Below, in pieces: positions 8,845 to 18,545 of a DNA stretch of 64,000 nt (position 1 is the first letter of the stretch; each line of letters starts with the position of its first letter). The position numbers were made by a program, and so were the translations under genes. The notes below the pieces were generated by a model. The model made no database searches. It saw nothing but the letters and a program-made list of their open reading frames with translations, and was not told the DNA's origin. This DNA comes from ELB16-189 sp018266435 (GTDB lineage Bacteria; Bacteroidota; Bacteroidia; Cytophagales; Cyclobacteriaceae), in contig CP126125.1 of assembly GCA_030123525.1 (NCBI GenBank), positions 1 to 64,000 on the forward strand, in the 5' to 3' direction.

Positions 8845-11800
8845 TCAGATAAACTGCAAAACCTTGTCAGCCAGCTTTACATGGTCAGACAATAGTTCAT
8901 AAAACTGATCCTTGTTTATTTTCAGGAGAATGGTCTCTTCTTTGGCAATGAGCAAATTGGTATTTACAAATCCGGGCAATGAAAGCATCTCACCAACAAA
9001 TTGACCTTTTTCAAAGTCTGCCACATATTTGCCGTTTTCATAATACTGCAACGAGCCTTTGTGCACAATAAAAAATTCGTTGTTGAGCCGTTCATCAACT
9101 GATAAAAAGGCTTCTGGTTTTAAATGATGTTCACGTGCAATATCTGCCAGGTAAGAAAGCACGAGTCCCGGAATGCCTTCCAGCACATTTATGGTTTGAA
9201 AAAACACCGTACGTTCATACAGCATCAATTTATTATCGTCTGATTTTTTTAAAATGGCCCGGTCGAGCCAACGTTTGTGGTCAGAGTCCAGCCGGCTTGA
9301 GTTTTTATGGTAAAGGTTTGGATCAATTTGATAAAGTGCCCAGCCGGCTACTTCGCGAATTAGCCGATCAGAATTAAATAATTGTGCAATGAGGTCAAGC
9401 GTGAAGTCTTTGATGCGCTGAAGTCCGATTTGGTGAATTACCGTGGCGCGGGTCCATCGGTTAGTTTGTGTAAAATCACGATTGACCAGAAATTTTAAAA
9501 CTAATTTTTGATCGAGGCCGACTCTTGGATAAAACACTTCCAGGCGGCTGATCTTTTCGTTGTCGCTAATTTCATCCAAGACCGGAATTACACGCATTTT
9601 GAGTTGCTCTGACAAAAAGATATCGAGCAATTCTATGGCATAGGTTACTCCGTCTGATGTACCACTTTCAATGTTTTCTTTTACCAGTTGAATTGATTGC
9701 GTATCGTACAGCATGGCTAACAGCATGTAGATATGCTCAATATCGTAGTTTATTTCCTGGCGCAGTGAAAATTTTACCTGATCGCTCTGTTCGTCATCGC
9801 CCAGTTCTTTAATTGCATTGAGGTTCCAGGCCAGGTCGGCCACGTCTGTTTCTATTGCATATTTAATTCGGGTTACCTGGGCCATGCCAGCTTTAAACCC
9901 ACACTCGCCCAGGGCCACCAACACCGATGAAACAATTACTTTGTCGGGGTAATCGATCTTGTTCCAAAGCAATTCTTTTGCGCGCTGCCCTCCAATGCGC
10001 CCCATCACCTGCACAATACGAATCATGGTTTGTGTACTTTGACCTGAGCGGTAAAAACTGCTTTCCAAATAACTCAAGGCCATGCCTCCCATTAGTGTGA
10101 GTGAATTCATGGACAGATTAAAGTACTGCGAGCTACCCAGATTCTCAATTACTGCATTGATCACCTCTCCATTAAATCTCTTTGAAGCAGTTGATAAGGC
10201 GATTTTTTTTACGCTCGGTTCGTTATCGCTGAGAAGCTCTGTTAATAAAATAAAATTTTCATCTGAAGGTGAGTGAAGTATGAGTTCTGCAGCATATTGC
10301 CGGTCTACCACTGAAGAGGAGCGGCTCAGTTTTTGAATTCGGACGCGTGTTATTTCGCCACCGCTCTTTAACATCTGGTCAACCTCCAATGCCGAGAGAA
10401 TTTTTTTGGTATCGGCATTAACCTTGCCCCGGTCATACCGGATCACATAATTTTCAGAAACCGAAAGACCTTTTATTTCATTTACCCTGCGCTGGGCATA
10501 TTCTTTTACTTCCTCTCTTTCATTTTTGATCAGCATATTTACCCAGCCGGCTACCTTTGAAGGGTTTAGCTTTTCAAGTAACTTAAATGAAAACACGGCT
10601 TTGGATGTTTGGGGGTCAGTTAATTGTGCCTCAAGATTGGCTGTGATTTGAGCGAACCCAACTTCCAATTTATCCTGATGTAATTCAGAACTTTCCAGTT
10701 TAGTCCTGATTTTATTTCTGTACCCGGCATATAGGCTTTTTGCCATGAGCACATAGATAAGACACAGCACAATTACCAAGGGGGGTATCCACCAAACTTT
10801 AAAAAAAACAATTAGGCCTAAACCAAAAACTATCAACCCAGCAATAAACCTTCCTGATTCATTGACTACTCCTTCTATTTTGGATTGGATACCAAACCGA
10901 TAGCGGTTGTCCAACGGGATAAACAGCAGTTTATATACTGGGTTTTCTAATGAGTCTCGCAAGGTGGTGTTAAACAATTTGGTCAATGCGATGAAGAGGA
11001 AAAATAAAATGTATGCCTGAGGACTTTGTCCTAATGAGAAACCAAAAAAGGCTGACGCAACTGTTGCACCTACTGAGAATACAAGTGTAACGACCGGAAC
11101 AATTAATAGGGAGACACGTATTCCGTATGTTCCTAATATCCGGTCATTAATGAAAGTTTGCATGATCAGACTTAACAGGTAAATCGTTCCGTTAAAATAC
11201 CCTAAGAAATCAGTTAAGTCGCGCTGAACCGGATATTGCTGGTTTAGTAATGTTTGAAAACTAAACTGGTTAAATATGTACGTCATCATTGAAGTGACTA
11301 AGAATATGGCCAACAATACATTGTACCGATCTTTGAATATTTGGTTGAAGCGGGTTTCTTTTTTTACCGTTTCATCAAATTCACGCGGGTCATTTTTTGT
11401 CATTTTAAACCGTGAAATAATAATCACAATAAAACCCAACGAGGTAATTATGCTCACGTCACTGATCAATAAGTAATCTGATGGGTTGGTAAAAAACGAA
11501 GAGGTGAGCGGAATAAAAAAATTAGCCAGGATAATGGCTACCAATTGTCCGGTATCAATCCAGCCAATGATTCTTTTGGATTGTCTGAAATTAAAAATCC
11601 TTCCAAAAATTCCCCAGTAACACAGCAACAAAATGGCTGTGGTCGGTCCGGTTAAGCTGAACATGATGAAAAGAACGTACTGGTGAATTTCGTGGCTTCC
11701 AAACCGGTACAAATAATAAACCAATGAAGTGGTCAGCACAATAGCAGAAATACTGGCAATGGTAAGCGTGCCAAACCGTATTCGGTTTTGAAAAAAAGAA

Positions 11801-12009
11801 AAGACCAGTGTTGATAATATTCCTAAAGCACCGGTGGCTAAATAAGCCATGTTAATCTTGCTGCTCATTTGATTGAGAAACAATGATTCGGCCGTTACCT
11901 GATATGTGGCAATATATATCCCAAAGAAAAAACCTGTTATCAGCATCAACAAAACCTGCATTTGCTCGGTTGACTGGGGTTTCCCTATTCTCAGTGCGTT
12001 AGCGTTCAC
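8845..12009 (-). CDS. ATP/ADP-translocase-like (NTT/MFS) protein fused to HEAT repeats and a cNMP-binding-like domain
   Basis: A 1,054-residue protein. Residues of about 15-430 hold roughly a dozen transmembrane helices in an MFS/NTT-like arrangement (LITGFFFGIYIATYQ; GWIDTGQLVAIILANFF; GVVNESGRFIAGL). Residues of about 440-930 are soluble, helical and HEAT-like (DRQYAAELILHSPSDENF; VLVALGECGFKAG). Residues of about 940-1,050 resemble a cyclic-nucleotide-binding fold (FFIVHKGSLQYYENG, then GQFVGEMLSLPGF), but the usual phosphate-binding Arg after the GE motif is not evident. NTT transporters exchange nucleotides across membranes, and free-living bacteria carry fused relatives of unclear function. 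The start at 12009 is GTG. An internal ATG at 11961, just before the first membrane helix, is possible. The gene is monocistronic in appearance, with 118 bp to the next gene downstream. Confidence 0.75.
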   Translation of the reverse strand: MNANALRIGKPQSTEQMQVLLMLITGFFFGIYIATYQVTAESLFLNQMSSKINMAYLATGALGILSTLVFSFFQNRIRFGTLTIASISAIVLTTSLVYYLYRFGSHEIHQYVLFIMFSLTGPTTAILLLCYWGIFGRIFNFRQSKRIIGWIDTGQLVAIILANFFIPLTSSFFTNPSDYLLISDVSIITSLGFIVIIISRFKMTKNDPREFDETVKKETRFNQIFKDRYNVLLAIFLVTSMMTYIFNQFSFQTLLNQQYPVQRDLTDFLGYFNGTIYLLSLIMQTFINDRILGTYGIRVSLLIVPVVTLVFSVGATVASAFFGFSLGQSPQAYILFFLFIALTKLFNTTLRDSLENPVYKLLFIPLDNRYRFGIQSKIEGVVNESGRFIAGLIVFGLGLIVFFKVWWIPPLVIVLCLIYVLMAKSLYAGYRNKIRTKLESSELHQDKLEVGFAQITANLEAQLTDPQTSKAVFSFKLLEKLNPSKVAGWVNMLIKNEREEVKEYAQRRVNEIKGLSVSENYVIRYDRGKVNADTKKILSALEVDQMLKSGGEITRVRIQKLSRSSSVVDRQYAAELILHSPSDENFILLTELLSDNEPSVKKIALSTASKRFNGEVINAVIENLGSSQYFNLSMNSLTLMGGMALSYLESSFYRSGQSTQTMIRIVQVMGRIGGQRAKELLWNKIDYPDKVIVSSVLVALGECGFKAGMAQVTRIKYAIETDVADLAWNLNAIKELGDDEQSDQVKFSLRQEINYDIEHIYMLLAMLYDTQSIQLVKENIESGTSDGVTYAIELLDIFLSEQLKMRVIPVLDEISDNEKISRLEVFYPRVGLDQKLVLKFLVNRDFTQTNRWTRATVIHQIGLQRIKDFTLDLIAQLFNSDRLIREVAGWALYQIDPNLYHKNSSRLDSDHKRWLDRAILKKSDDNKLMLYERTVFFQTINVLEGIPGLVLSYLADIAREHHLKPEAFLSVDERLNNEFFIVHKGSLQYYENGKYVADFEKGQFVGEMLSLPGFVNTNLLIAKEETILLKINKDQFYELLSDHVKLADKVLQFI

Positions 12010-12116
12010 AAGATGGATTTTGAGTAAAAATAATTCTTTTCAGGAAAATTAAGCGAATAGTGTTTTCATGAAAATAATTCCGTCAAACGGTTGCGTAAAT
12101 TTTGTTCTTCAATAAA

Positions 12117-12147
12117 ACTTTTTGTCGTGATTGAACCTTTACCTTTG
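12117..12147 (+). promoter_or_regulatory. Candidate Bacteroidetes-type promoter for the small basic protein gene
   Basis: TACCTTTG at 12140-12147 matches the Bacteroidetes -7 consensus TAnnTTTG in every specified base. A T-rich -33 region (TTTTTG, 12119-12124) lies upstream, but the spacing is shorter than the usual 19 bases. The predicted transcript start is about 12 bases before the ATG at 12166. Confidence 0.35.
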
Positions 12148-12165
12148 CCAAAAAAAGAAAGATAT

Positions 12166-12471
12166 ATGGCTACAACTATTGCAAAACCTGTAAAACCTGC
12201 AACCTCGGCAAAAAAGAAATCCCCTGCAGCTACCATTGTTTCGGTATCCGAAATAATCCTCAATAAACTCAAAGACCTTAAGTTGGAGCCTGGCCTTCAA
12301 TCAGAAATCACCTGGTGTCTGGGCAGCTATCATCACGACCAAAATCCGATCGGTCTTTTTGAAAAAGCCACGCTGGCTCTGGAAGTATTCAAATCTGCAC
12401 AAGCTAAAAAAACAAAAGGAGTTACGGCCAAGCTCATTGCCGATATTGAAAAAGTTCTGGCTACAAAATAA
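12166..12471 (+). CDS. Small basic alanine/lysine-rich protein, unknown function
   Basis: A 101-residue protein. I chose the ATG at 12166, preceded by AAAGAAAG, rather than an in-frame ATG at 12091, because the residues encoded before it (PLPLPKKERY) look like leader sequence. The N-terminal 25 residues are lysine/alanine-rich and probably disordered (AKPVKPATSAKKKSPAA). The remainder is predicted helical (SEIILNKLKDLKLEPG, then FEKATLALEVFKSA). It resembles short uncharacterised basic proteins of Bacteroidetes. No nucleic-acid-binding motif can be named. It ends 6 bp from the convergent dCMP deaminase gene. Confidence 0.7.
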   Translation: MATTIAKPVKPATSAKKKSPAATIVSVSEIILNKLKDLKLEPGLQSEITWCLGSYHHDQNPIGLFEKATLALEVFKSAQAKKTKGVTAKLIADIEKVLATK

Positions 12472-12477
12472 CCGGTA

Positions 12478-12960
12478 TCAGATCATGTGCGTAACGTTGG
12501 TTAGCGCACCGGAGTATTGTGTGCAGGCCACACCAAATTTATTCAAAAACTCTACCCCTTCATCTGAGGGTATGCCTTTATGCAAGGCATACGAGTTTAA
12601 ATAAATTACCCGTTGAATACCGACACTATAAATGATCCGCGCACAAGCCAGGCATGGAGAAAGAGTAACATACAGCGTAGCCCCCTCTACCAAAGTCTTG
12701 TTTTTTACAGCATACAAAATGGCATTCTGCTCGGCATGAATGGCCAGCGAGCATCCGCCTTTTGAATCGCGTGGACAGCCCGTTTCGGGCCACTCTTCAT
12801 CACAGTTGTGTGTGCCACTGGGAGGACCGTTGTAACCAATAGAAATGATGCGGGTATCTTTAGCCAATACGGCTCCTACATGCCGCTTGATGCAATGCGA
12901 CCGTTTGGCCAGGTTCACGGCTAACTCCATGTAGATATCATCAAATGCAGGACGACTCAT
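12478..12960 (-). CDS. Deoxycytidylate (dCMP) deaminase
   Basis: A 160-residue zinc-dependent deaminase that converts dCMP to dUMP, the precursor for thymidylate synthesis, in the cytoplasm. The zinc site is complete: HAEQ (His75, catalytic Glu77) and SPCLAC (Cys103, Cys106). The segment NGPPSGTHNCDE (44-55), with further Cys residues (62, 70), is the extra metal/substrate loop typical of the ComEB/dCMP deaminase family and separates it from cytidine deaminase and tRNA deaminase. Length is normal for the family. It converges with the small basic gene (6 bp apart) and is divergent from the DUF2911 gene, with a 125 bp shared upstream region. Confidence 0.93.
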   Translation of the reverse strand: MSRPAFDDIYMELAVNLAKRSHCIKRHVGAVLAKDTRIISIGYNGPPSGTHNCDEEWPETGCPRDSKGGCSLAIHAEQNAILYAVKNKTLVEGATLYVTLSPCLACARIIYSVGIQRVIYLNSYALHKGIPSDEGVEFLNKFGVACTQYSGALTNVTHMI

Positions 12961-13085
12961 CAGCTAATTATTTTTTTAGATAAAATAGGTTTTGCCCGCA
13001 AGGCAATTATTAATTTTACCCGATTTTTTTTGCAACTTACTACCCTGCTCCATTCAAAACATTATCTTAGAGAGATTTTTTTCAG

Positions 13086-13622
13086 ATGAAATTTTTTGTT
13101 ATCAGTTTAGCTTTATTCAGTACGGTTAGTTTACCTGCCCAAAAGTTGAGCCCGCGATTAAGCCCATTAGCTGTTGTTTCTGCCCGGTATAAAAACGCGT
13201 ATTTAAAAATTGTTTATTCTCAACCCCAAAAAAATGGAAGAGAGATATTTGGAAAATTAGTTCCTTACGGCCAAGTGTGGCGGTTGGGCGCAAATGAAGC
13301 TACTGAAATGACCTGCACCCATGATATTTCTGTCTCAGGAAATACATTAAAGGCTGGAACCTATTCGCTTTTTGCCATTCCCGAAAAAGAAAAGTGGACG
13401 CTGATCATCAATGGCGACCAGGGTTTGTGGGGTTCGTATAATTACAATCCAAAAACAGATGTTGTGCGGATTGACCTGCCTGTTTCAACTTTGCCCAATG
13501 GCACCGTATGCGAACCGTTTACCATAAAAATCAATCAAAAAACTGATACCGCTGAAATCGTTATTATGTGGGATCAGACGCAGGTCAATCTTCCGGTACA
13601 CTTCATTGACCCCAAGCCATGA
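13086..13622 (+). CDS. DUF2911 domain secreted protein
   Basis: A 178-residue protein with an N-terminal signal peptide (ISLALFSTVSLPAQ). The mature part carries the DUF2911 pattern: SPLAVVSARYKNAYLKIVYS, then a GREIFGKLVPYGQVWRLG-type block with ANEAT, KAGTYSLFAIP, and WTLIING near the end. DUF2911 proteins are common periplasmic or surface beta-rich proteins of Bacteroidetes with no established biochemical role. The next gene starts inside its stop codon (ATGA overlap at 13619-13622), so the two are co-transcribed and probably translationally coupled. Confidence 0.85.
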   Translation: MKFFVISLALFSTVSLPAQKLSPRLSPLAVVSARYKNAYLKIVYSQPQKNGREIFGKLVPYGQVWRLGANEATEMTCTHDISVSGNTLKAGTYSLFAIPEKEKWTLIINGDQGLWGSYNYNPKTDVVRIDLPVSTLPNGTVCEPFTIKINQKTDTAEIVIMWDQTQVNLPVHFIDPKP

Positions 13623-14128
13623 ACTATTATTTTGTCTTCTTTTTTTGCCTGATCTTATTTGCATCTCAAGCACAGGATACTTCTGAATTAGAAAAACGAA
13701 ATGGCTTTAAAGACATTAAACTGGGCAGCCCGGCAGACAGCGTAAAAGGAATTCTTTTTAAAAAGAATATCACAGAACTGAAAGAGTTTGAAGCCAAACT
13801 TTATGAAGTGAATGACCCCGCTTATGAAAAAGTAGGCGATGCCGACATTAGGCAAGTAAAATTAAAAGTGTACAAAGGATTAATTTATGAAATAATTTTA
13901 ACCACACGGGTGGATCCGCGCATTATGATGGGCTTAGAAAAACTCTATGGCAAAGCCAAGTTCAATTTGCGCCACGAAACGTACAGTTGGTCAGTGCCCG
14001 GCAAAATCACGTTGGTGTACAAGGGCAGCCCAAAAGAGGTGACGCTCACTTATCGCTCACCACCGGTTATCAAAATGATGTACCTCGACAAAAACAAAAA
14101 AATCGAGGCCGTAGCGGAAGATTTTTGA
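13619..14128 (+). CDS. Secreted protein of unknown function
   Basis: A 169-residue protein with a signal peptide (YYFVFFFCLILFASQAQ) and a mature alpha/beta sequence beginning GFKDIKLGSPADSVKGI, a layout seen in small Bacteroidetes periplasmic proteins that have a regulator-like GxxxGx beginning. It contains strands such as KVYKGLIYEIILTT and a conserved-looking WSVPGKITLVYKG. No domain is confidently recognised. Its four-base overlap with the DUF2911 gene suggests a shared role. It converges with the phosphatase gene, 6 bp away, with no visible terminator between them. Confidence 0.75.
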   Translation: MNYYFVFFFCLILFASQAQDTSELEKRNGFKDIKLGSPADSVKGILFKKNITELKEFEAKLYEVNDPAYEKVGDADIRQVKLKVYKGLIYEIILTTRVDPRIMMGLEKLYGKAKFNLRHETYSWSVPGKITLVYKGSPKEVTLTYRSPPVIKMMYLDKNKKIEAVAEDF

Positions 14129-14134
14129 TTGTCT

Positions 14135-15784
14135 CTACTTACCCCCCACTATTTCTAGTATCGGCTGGCCTGCACAGGCACTCGGAAATTTTATAGAAAG
14201 TAGCACCGAAACTGTTGGAGCTATATCCACTATCGGGTGATATTGCGCACTGCTTCCGTGTCTGATTCCCTTTCCAAAAAAAAGCACCGGTATGTGGGTA
14301 TCGTAAGAGTACGGTGAACCGTGAGTGGTTCCGTATTTTTTATCGCTGCTGATCCAGCCGGGCTCAAGCACAAAAGTTACATCACCGCTCCGCTTGAAGT
14401 TATACCCTCTGATAATGGCTCCCTTAATTCCGGCTTCGGCATAATCGCCTAACTTAATGGTGTTTTTAGAAAACACCTGAGCCACTCCATCTTTTGCCTG
14501 AAGGTAGTTTACAATAAGTTCCGTAGCAATCATGTAATCTATCCCTGAAGTCCTAGTATCACTTGAAAATAATGTTGTGTTAAAAAACACTTGATCATTT
14601 GAAACCGATTCAACCAATGTTTTGCCAGGAAAATGAGTGTTTAGTAAATTGTTCAGTTCATTTTTTATTGCATTGTCATCCACAAAATACCCTGACGGCA
14701 TGCGGTTGTCTTTCAGCAACTGGGGCACTTCCACTACGGCATGGTCTGCAGTTAAAAACAATAAATAATTTCCATTACCTACCTCGCTGTCTAATTTTTT
14801 TAACAAGTCAGCGATATTTCTATCCAAACGTAAATAGGTGTCCTCCACCTCTACCGAGTTGGGGCCCATGGCATGGGCAATGTAGTCGGTAGCAGAAAAA
14901 GAAACGGTCAGAAAATCGGGATACGTATTTTTTCCTAGTTCCTCTCCTTTTACAGCTGCTTCGGCAAAAGCTTCGAGCAGGTCATTTCCCATAGGGGTAT
15001 TGAAAATAAAATTGAAGTTGCCGTTTTCTTGCCGTAATTTTTTTACATCGTAAGGAAACGTGGGTTTTTCTTTTCCTTTCATCACCCATTCGTAGGGTGA
15101 ATCATCGTTACTACTTTCAGTATATTGTTCTATCGGCAGCAGGGTTTTCCATTCTTTGTTGAGAAGCTCATCGCTTAGTTTTTGAGTATTAAAGTTATCG
15201 ACCCAGGCCGGCAGGGCTTGCAGATAATAGGTGCTTGAAATAAATTTTCCGGTTTTGCTGTCATACCAATACGCTGCATTGGCCATGTGCCCTGAGGGCA
15301 GTACAGCTCCCCTATCTTTCAGTGAAATACCGATCACTTTCGATTTTTTTTGTGAAAACAACTTCAATTCATCTGTAACGGTCGTAGCGAGCAGTCGCGC
15401 GGGGCTTACGCTTCCGTGCCCTTCAGCGTTGCCTATGGGCCTTTGAGTATCATCGCCCACGCAATTAACTTTTTTCTTCAGGGTTTTATCCCACCAGTCG
15501 TTGGCAATGATACCATGATAGGCCGGGGTTGTTCCTGTAAAAACCGAAGCGTGTCCTGGGCCGGTGTACGTGGGCACATAATTATAGTGTGCGTTAGTCA
15601 GCATAAACCCATCGTTCATCAGGCGTTTAAATCCTCCCTCACCAAATTTGCTCTGAAAGCGGTACAAGTATTCCTGCCGCATTTGATCTACCACAATTCC
15701 CACCACCAGTTTGGGTCTGTCTTGTGAAAAACCTGCCGTTGAAAAAATAATAACTAAACCTATGGACAGAATGCCTTTTTTCAT
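14135..15784 (-). CDS. pafA: PafA-type alkaline phosphatase
   Basis: A 549-residue phosphomonoesterase of the alkaline phosphatase superfamily, with a signal peptide (residues 1-20). It would release phosphate from organic esters in the periplasm or outside the cell. Metal ligands and catalytic residues are visible: VVDQMRQEY (Asp33), TYTGPGH with Thr74 as the likely nucleophile, IIANDWW (Asn95), SLKDRGA (Lys156, Arg158), TADHAV (Asp-His pair) and THGSPYSYDTHIPV (His). The Thr-to-Asn spacing of 21 equals that in the studied PafA (T79/N100), and the Lys/Arg pair sits at nearly the same offset. This separates PafA from the Ser-nucleophile PhoA enzymes. The gene stands alone, with 119 bp to the WG-repeat gene. 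Confidence 0.9.
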   Translation of the reverse strand: MKKGILSIGLVIIFSTAGFSQDRPKLVVGIVVDQMRQEYLYRFQSKFGEGGFKRLMNDGFMLTNAHYNYVPTYTGPGHASVFTGTTPAYHGIIANDWWDKTLKKKVNCVGDDTQRPIGNAEGHGSVSPARLLATTVTDELKLFSQKKSKVIGISLKDRGAVLPSGHMANAAYWYDSKTGKFISSTYYLQALPAWVDNFNTQKLSDELLNKEWKTLLPIEQYTESSNDDSPYEWVMKGKEKPTFPYDVKKLRQENGNFNFIFNTPMGNDLLEAFAEAAVKGEELGKNTYPDFLTVSFSATDYIAHAMGPNSVEVEDTYLRLDRNIADLLKKLDSEVGNGNYLLFLTADHAVVEVPQLLKDNRMPSGYFVDDNAIKNELNNLLNTHFPGKTLVESVSNDQVFFNTTLFSSDTRTSGIDYMIATELIVNYLQAKDGVAQVFSKNTIKLGDYAEAGIKGAIIRGYNFKRSGDVTFVLEPGWISSDKKYGTTHGSPYSYDTHIPVLFFGKGIRHGSSAQYHPIVDIAPTVSVLLSIKFPSACAGQPILEIVGGK

Positions 15785-15903
15785 TTTACCATATTTTTTA
15801 ATAACACATTTTACGCGAAGTATCAGCGCACTTTACGTTGCCAAGTTTTAAAAAAAATATGAAAATATTTAGCCGTTCAAATAAACTTATGAAAAAAAAT
15901 CAA

Positions 15904-18495
15904 TCAGTTAGAGCAGGCGATTTTTGCAAACTCTTCATCTTCGTACACTTGCTTGCGCAAAAATTTTCCTTTGCGGTCGTAATAAATCACTACCACAATA
16001 CCGGCTTCTTCCACTTCTTTAGCGGTAAAATAAACCGGCTCTTCATCGCTGCCATGGTTTTCAATTTCGGTAAACGATGCCGGAATAATCAATCCGTTTT
16101 CACTGCTAAACAGACCAAAATAATTTTCCTGTAATACAATAGCCAATTGTTCAGCCGGGGTATCTTTTATAATGCTGTAATTTTTAATATGACGCAGTAT
16201 CGTAGTGTTTTTTTGTAAGTCATACAACTGCCATTCAAAACCTGCACGCACCCAGATTTTTTTTTCTGACAAGGGTTGTATTTCATCAAACTGAAACGGA
16301 ATGACCGACTTGGCATTCCAATCAATCAGTCCGTATTTCCCTTCTTTGTAAGCAATCAACTGCTCTTCGTTTAGCGGCACCACATTTCTTTCAAAGAGAG
16401 GTTTTATCATTCTTCGTTTGTTTAGATCATAGAGACCAAATTTTTTATCTTTCAATAACGATACCCGTGATTTTTGGGTCAGGATCAAGGCATCGTAAAT
16501 TACCGGTAAAACAATTTTGTTGGCTTTATCTACAATTCCTTTTTTATTTTTTTTTGTGAGCACAAAAAAATGAGAACCAAATGTTTCAATTTTGTCTGCT
16601 TCAATCGTTAGAACTTTTTCACCTGTAGTCAGGTCAAAAATATTTTTTTTATTTTTTGTCTGAGCGTAGAAAAAATGAACTGAATCAGAAGAAGGAATAA
16701 AATGGATTTTTTCTTTGCGATGTGTACTCACTCGTTTCATTGAGTTCACGTAAATGCGGATGGAGTCACCTGATTTTGAAAAAGCCAGACCTTTGGCAAA
16801 CCCGATGCTGTCGCTGGATTGTTCGATTATTTTTTTTTGAAGCACATCAAACAACTGGAGCGAACTCTCATCACGCAACTCGAGCCACTGTTTATAGTAG
16901 CGGTACCCCGCAAACGTTTTGTTTTTCAAATCGGGGCCGAGGTTTTCAAATGCAAACCGGTCATTAACTTGACGCACTAACCCAAAGGGTTTCAGCTGAA
17001 GCGATTGGCGGGCCAACGGCACCTCATACTCCAACGCAGCGTTCAGTACACCTTCCAATGCACCATTGCTCACCAGCAAATGGCGGCCAACCCACCTCAC
17101 CTGATCAAAAACAAAATCATCGGAAAGCGAACCTCCATCAGCCAACTGAATTATCTGGTCAACCCGATAAAGATTTTTTTTCCCTCCCCGATCTACCACA
17201 ATGACCCCTCCCGTCAGCGCGATGGAGTCATACTCGGCTGCCAGTAACATACGTCCATTCAGTGCCCACAACCCAACATGATTTTCTTTTTTCATTGCCA
17301 AAAACCTTCCGCCCACTACATACGCATCCTGAATGCAGGCAGCCACTACCCAACCGCATTTATGGATAATCTGAAAACAAGTATCGCCCGCCATCATAAA
17401 TCCAAATCCTAAATTCTTTACCCGTGCAGATGTGGGCATCAATTGTTTTCCATTTCGGCCAACCAAGCCTGATGAGGCGATTAACACATCGTCATGGGTA
17501 GCCCGGCATTTGTAGTCTTCGGCTATGTTTTCAAACCGGGGGGCCAATGTTTCCTGACCGTGCGAATTCATAAATCCAAACTTTCCGTTTTTATAAAATG
17601 GAACCCACAGAGATCCGTTCAGGGAAATGATGTTTTCGAGTGAGTCAGTTAAAAATTGTCTTGGAATTTTTTCATCAACTTCTTCCAGCAAATGAAAAAG
17701 TAAGTTCCTTGCCAAATGAACATACCCGTTATCAGGATTTTCGGTAATGAATTTTTCATAATCAGCAGCCAGGCCTGATGCGGTCAGTACTTCATAAATA
17801 TTTTGGTCGGCAATTTTCCGGTAAGGGCTTTTCGGGTGCTGTGCCACAAACCTTTGAAAGTTCTTTATTTTTTTATCTTTGGTTTCAGTATCGAATAAAA
17901 GTTTTTCATAACGCTGCGAAGCTTCCATAGCCCGGTGCGACTTGGGATATTTTTTTAGAAAATTTTCAAAAGCCGGGTACGTATTTTGACGCAAGGCATT
18001 TAAAAAGGCTACCTCATCGCGCAGTTCTACAGCAGAAGCAAGCTGAAAAGCTGTGCGGTGTGTATGAATGAAGTCACTATACGATTTTTCGGTATTGTTT
18101 TTTTTTGCTTCTTCAAAAGCCAAACTGTCAATCTTCATCCGAAGAAGAATAATTGAAGAACTGTCAATTTGTTTTCTTTTCCATTTTTCTTTAGTACTCG
18201 ATTGGGCAAACTTTTTCCATGCCGAAGAATTATGCCGGTAAGCCGAGTCCAATTGATAAGACGGATTTTCTACATTCAAAAACCAGCGGGCAAGCAGTAT
18301 TTCAGCTTCTATATTCAGCGAATCCTTCTTCAGCACGTTGGCTAACAATTGACGAGAAGAAGCCCAGCTGTGTTGGTTCATTTTTTTTTCCGCCTTCCTA
18401 ACCGGGTTAATTTGGCACCACAGCGGCCGGCTAAAGGCCAAAAGAGTGAGGGTGAGAAAGTAGACTATTCTGGTATTTTTTTTTGCGCGGCCCAT
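15904..18495 (-). CDS. WG-repeat protein with N-terminal helical region
   Basis: An 863-residue protein with an N-terminal signal or membrane segment (VYFLTLTLLAFSRPLWCQ). Residues of about 30-280 are helical, possibly TPR-like (AEILLARWFLNVEN; YPAFENFLKKYPKSHRAM). From about 290 to the end there are repeated WG-type units of the form GKFGFMNSHGQETLAPRFE, KYGLIDWNAKSVIPFQFDE and KFGLYDLNKRRMIKPLFE. WG repeats form beta-rich domains of unknown ligand and are frequent in Bacteroidetes envelope proteins. No partner is suggested by position. The nearest same-strand gene is 119 bp downstream. Confidence 0.8.
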   Translation of the reverse strand: MGRAKKNTRIVYFLTLTLLAFSRPLWCQINPVRKAEKKMNQHSWASSRQLLANVLKKDSLNIEAEILLARWFLNVENPSYQLDSAYRHNSSAWKKFAQSSTKEKWKRKQIDSSSIILLRMKIDSLAFEEAKKNNTEKSYSDFIHTHRTAFQLASAVELRDEVAFLNALRQNTYPAFENFLKKYPKSHRAMEASQRYEKLLFDTETKDKKIKNFQRFVAQHPKSPYRKIADQNIYEVLTASGLAADYEKFITENPDNGYVHLARNLLFHLLEEVDEKIPRQFLTDSLENIISLNGSLWVPFYKNGKFGFMNSHGQETLAPRFENIAEDYKCRATHDDVLIASSGLVGRNGKQLMPTSARVKNLGFGFMMAGDTCFQIIHKCGWVVAACIQDAYVVGGRFLAMKKENHVGLWALNGRMLLAAEYDSIALTGGVIVVDRGGKKNLYRVDQIIQLADGGSLSDDFVFDQVRWVGRHLLVSNGALEGVLNAALEYEVPLARQSLQLKPFGLVRQVNDRFAFENLGPDLKNKTFAGYRYYKQWLELRDESSLQLFDVLQKKIIEQSSDSIGFAKGLAFSKSGDSIRIYVNSMKRVSTHRKEKIHFIPSSDSVHFFYAQTKNKKNIFDLTTGEKVLTIEADKIETFGSHFFVLTKKNKKGIVDKANKIVLPVIYDALILTQKSRVSLLKDKKFGLYDLNKRRMIKPLFERNVVPLNEEQLIAYKEGKYGLIDWNAKSVIPFQFDEIQPLSEKKIWVRAGFEWQLYDLQKNTTILRHIKNYSIIKDTPAEQLAIVLQENYFGLFSSENGLIIPASFTEIENHGSDEEPVYFTAKEVEEAGIVVVIYYDRKGKFLRKQVYEDEEFAKIACSN

Positions 18496-18545
18496 CTTCG
18501 TTCTATTGCGCTAAAATTACTAATATTGCGCCCTGATTTAAAGTT

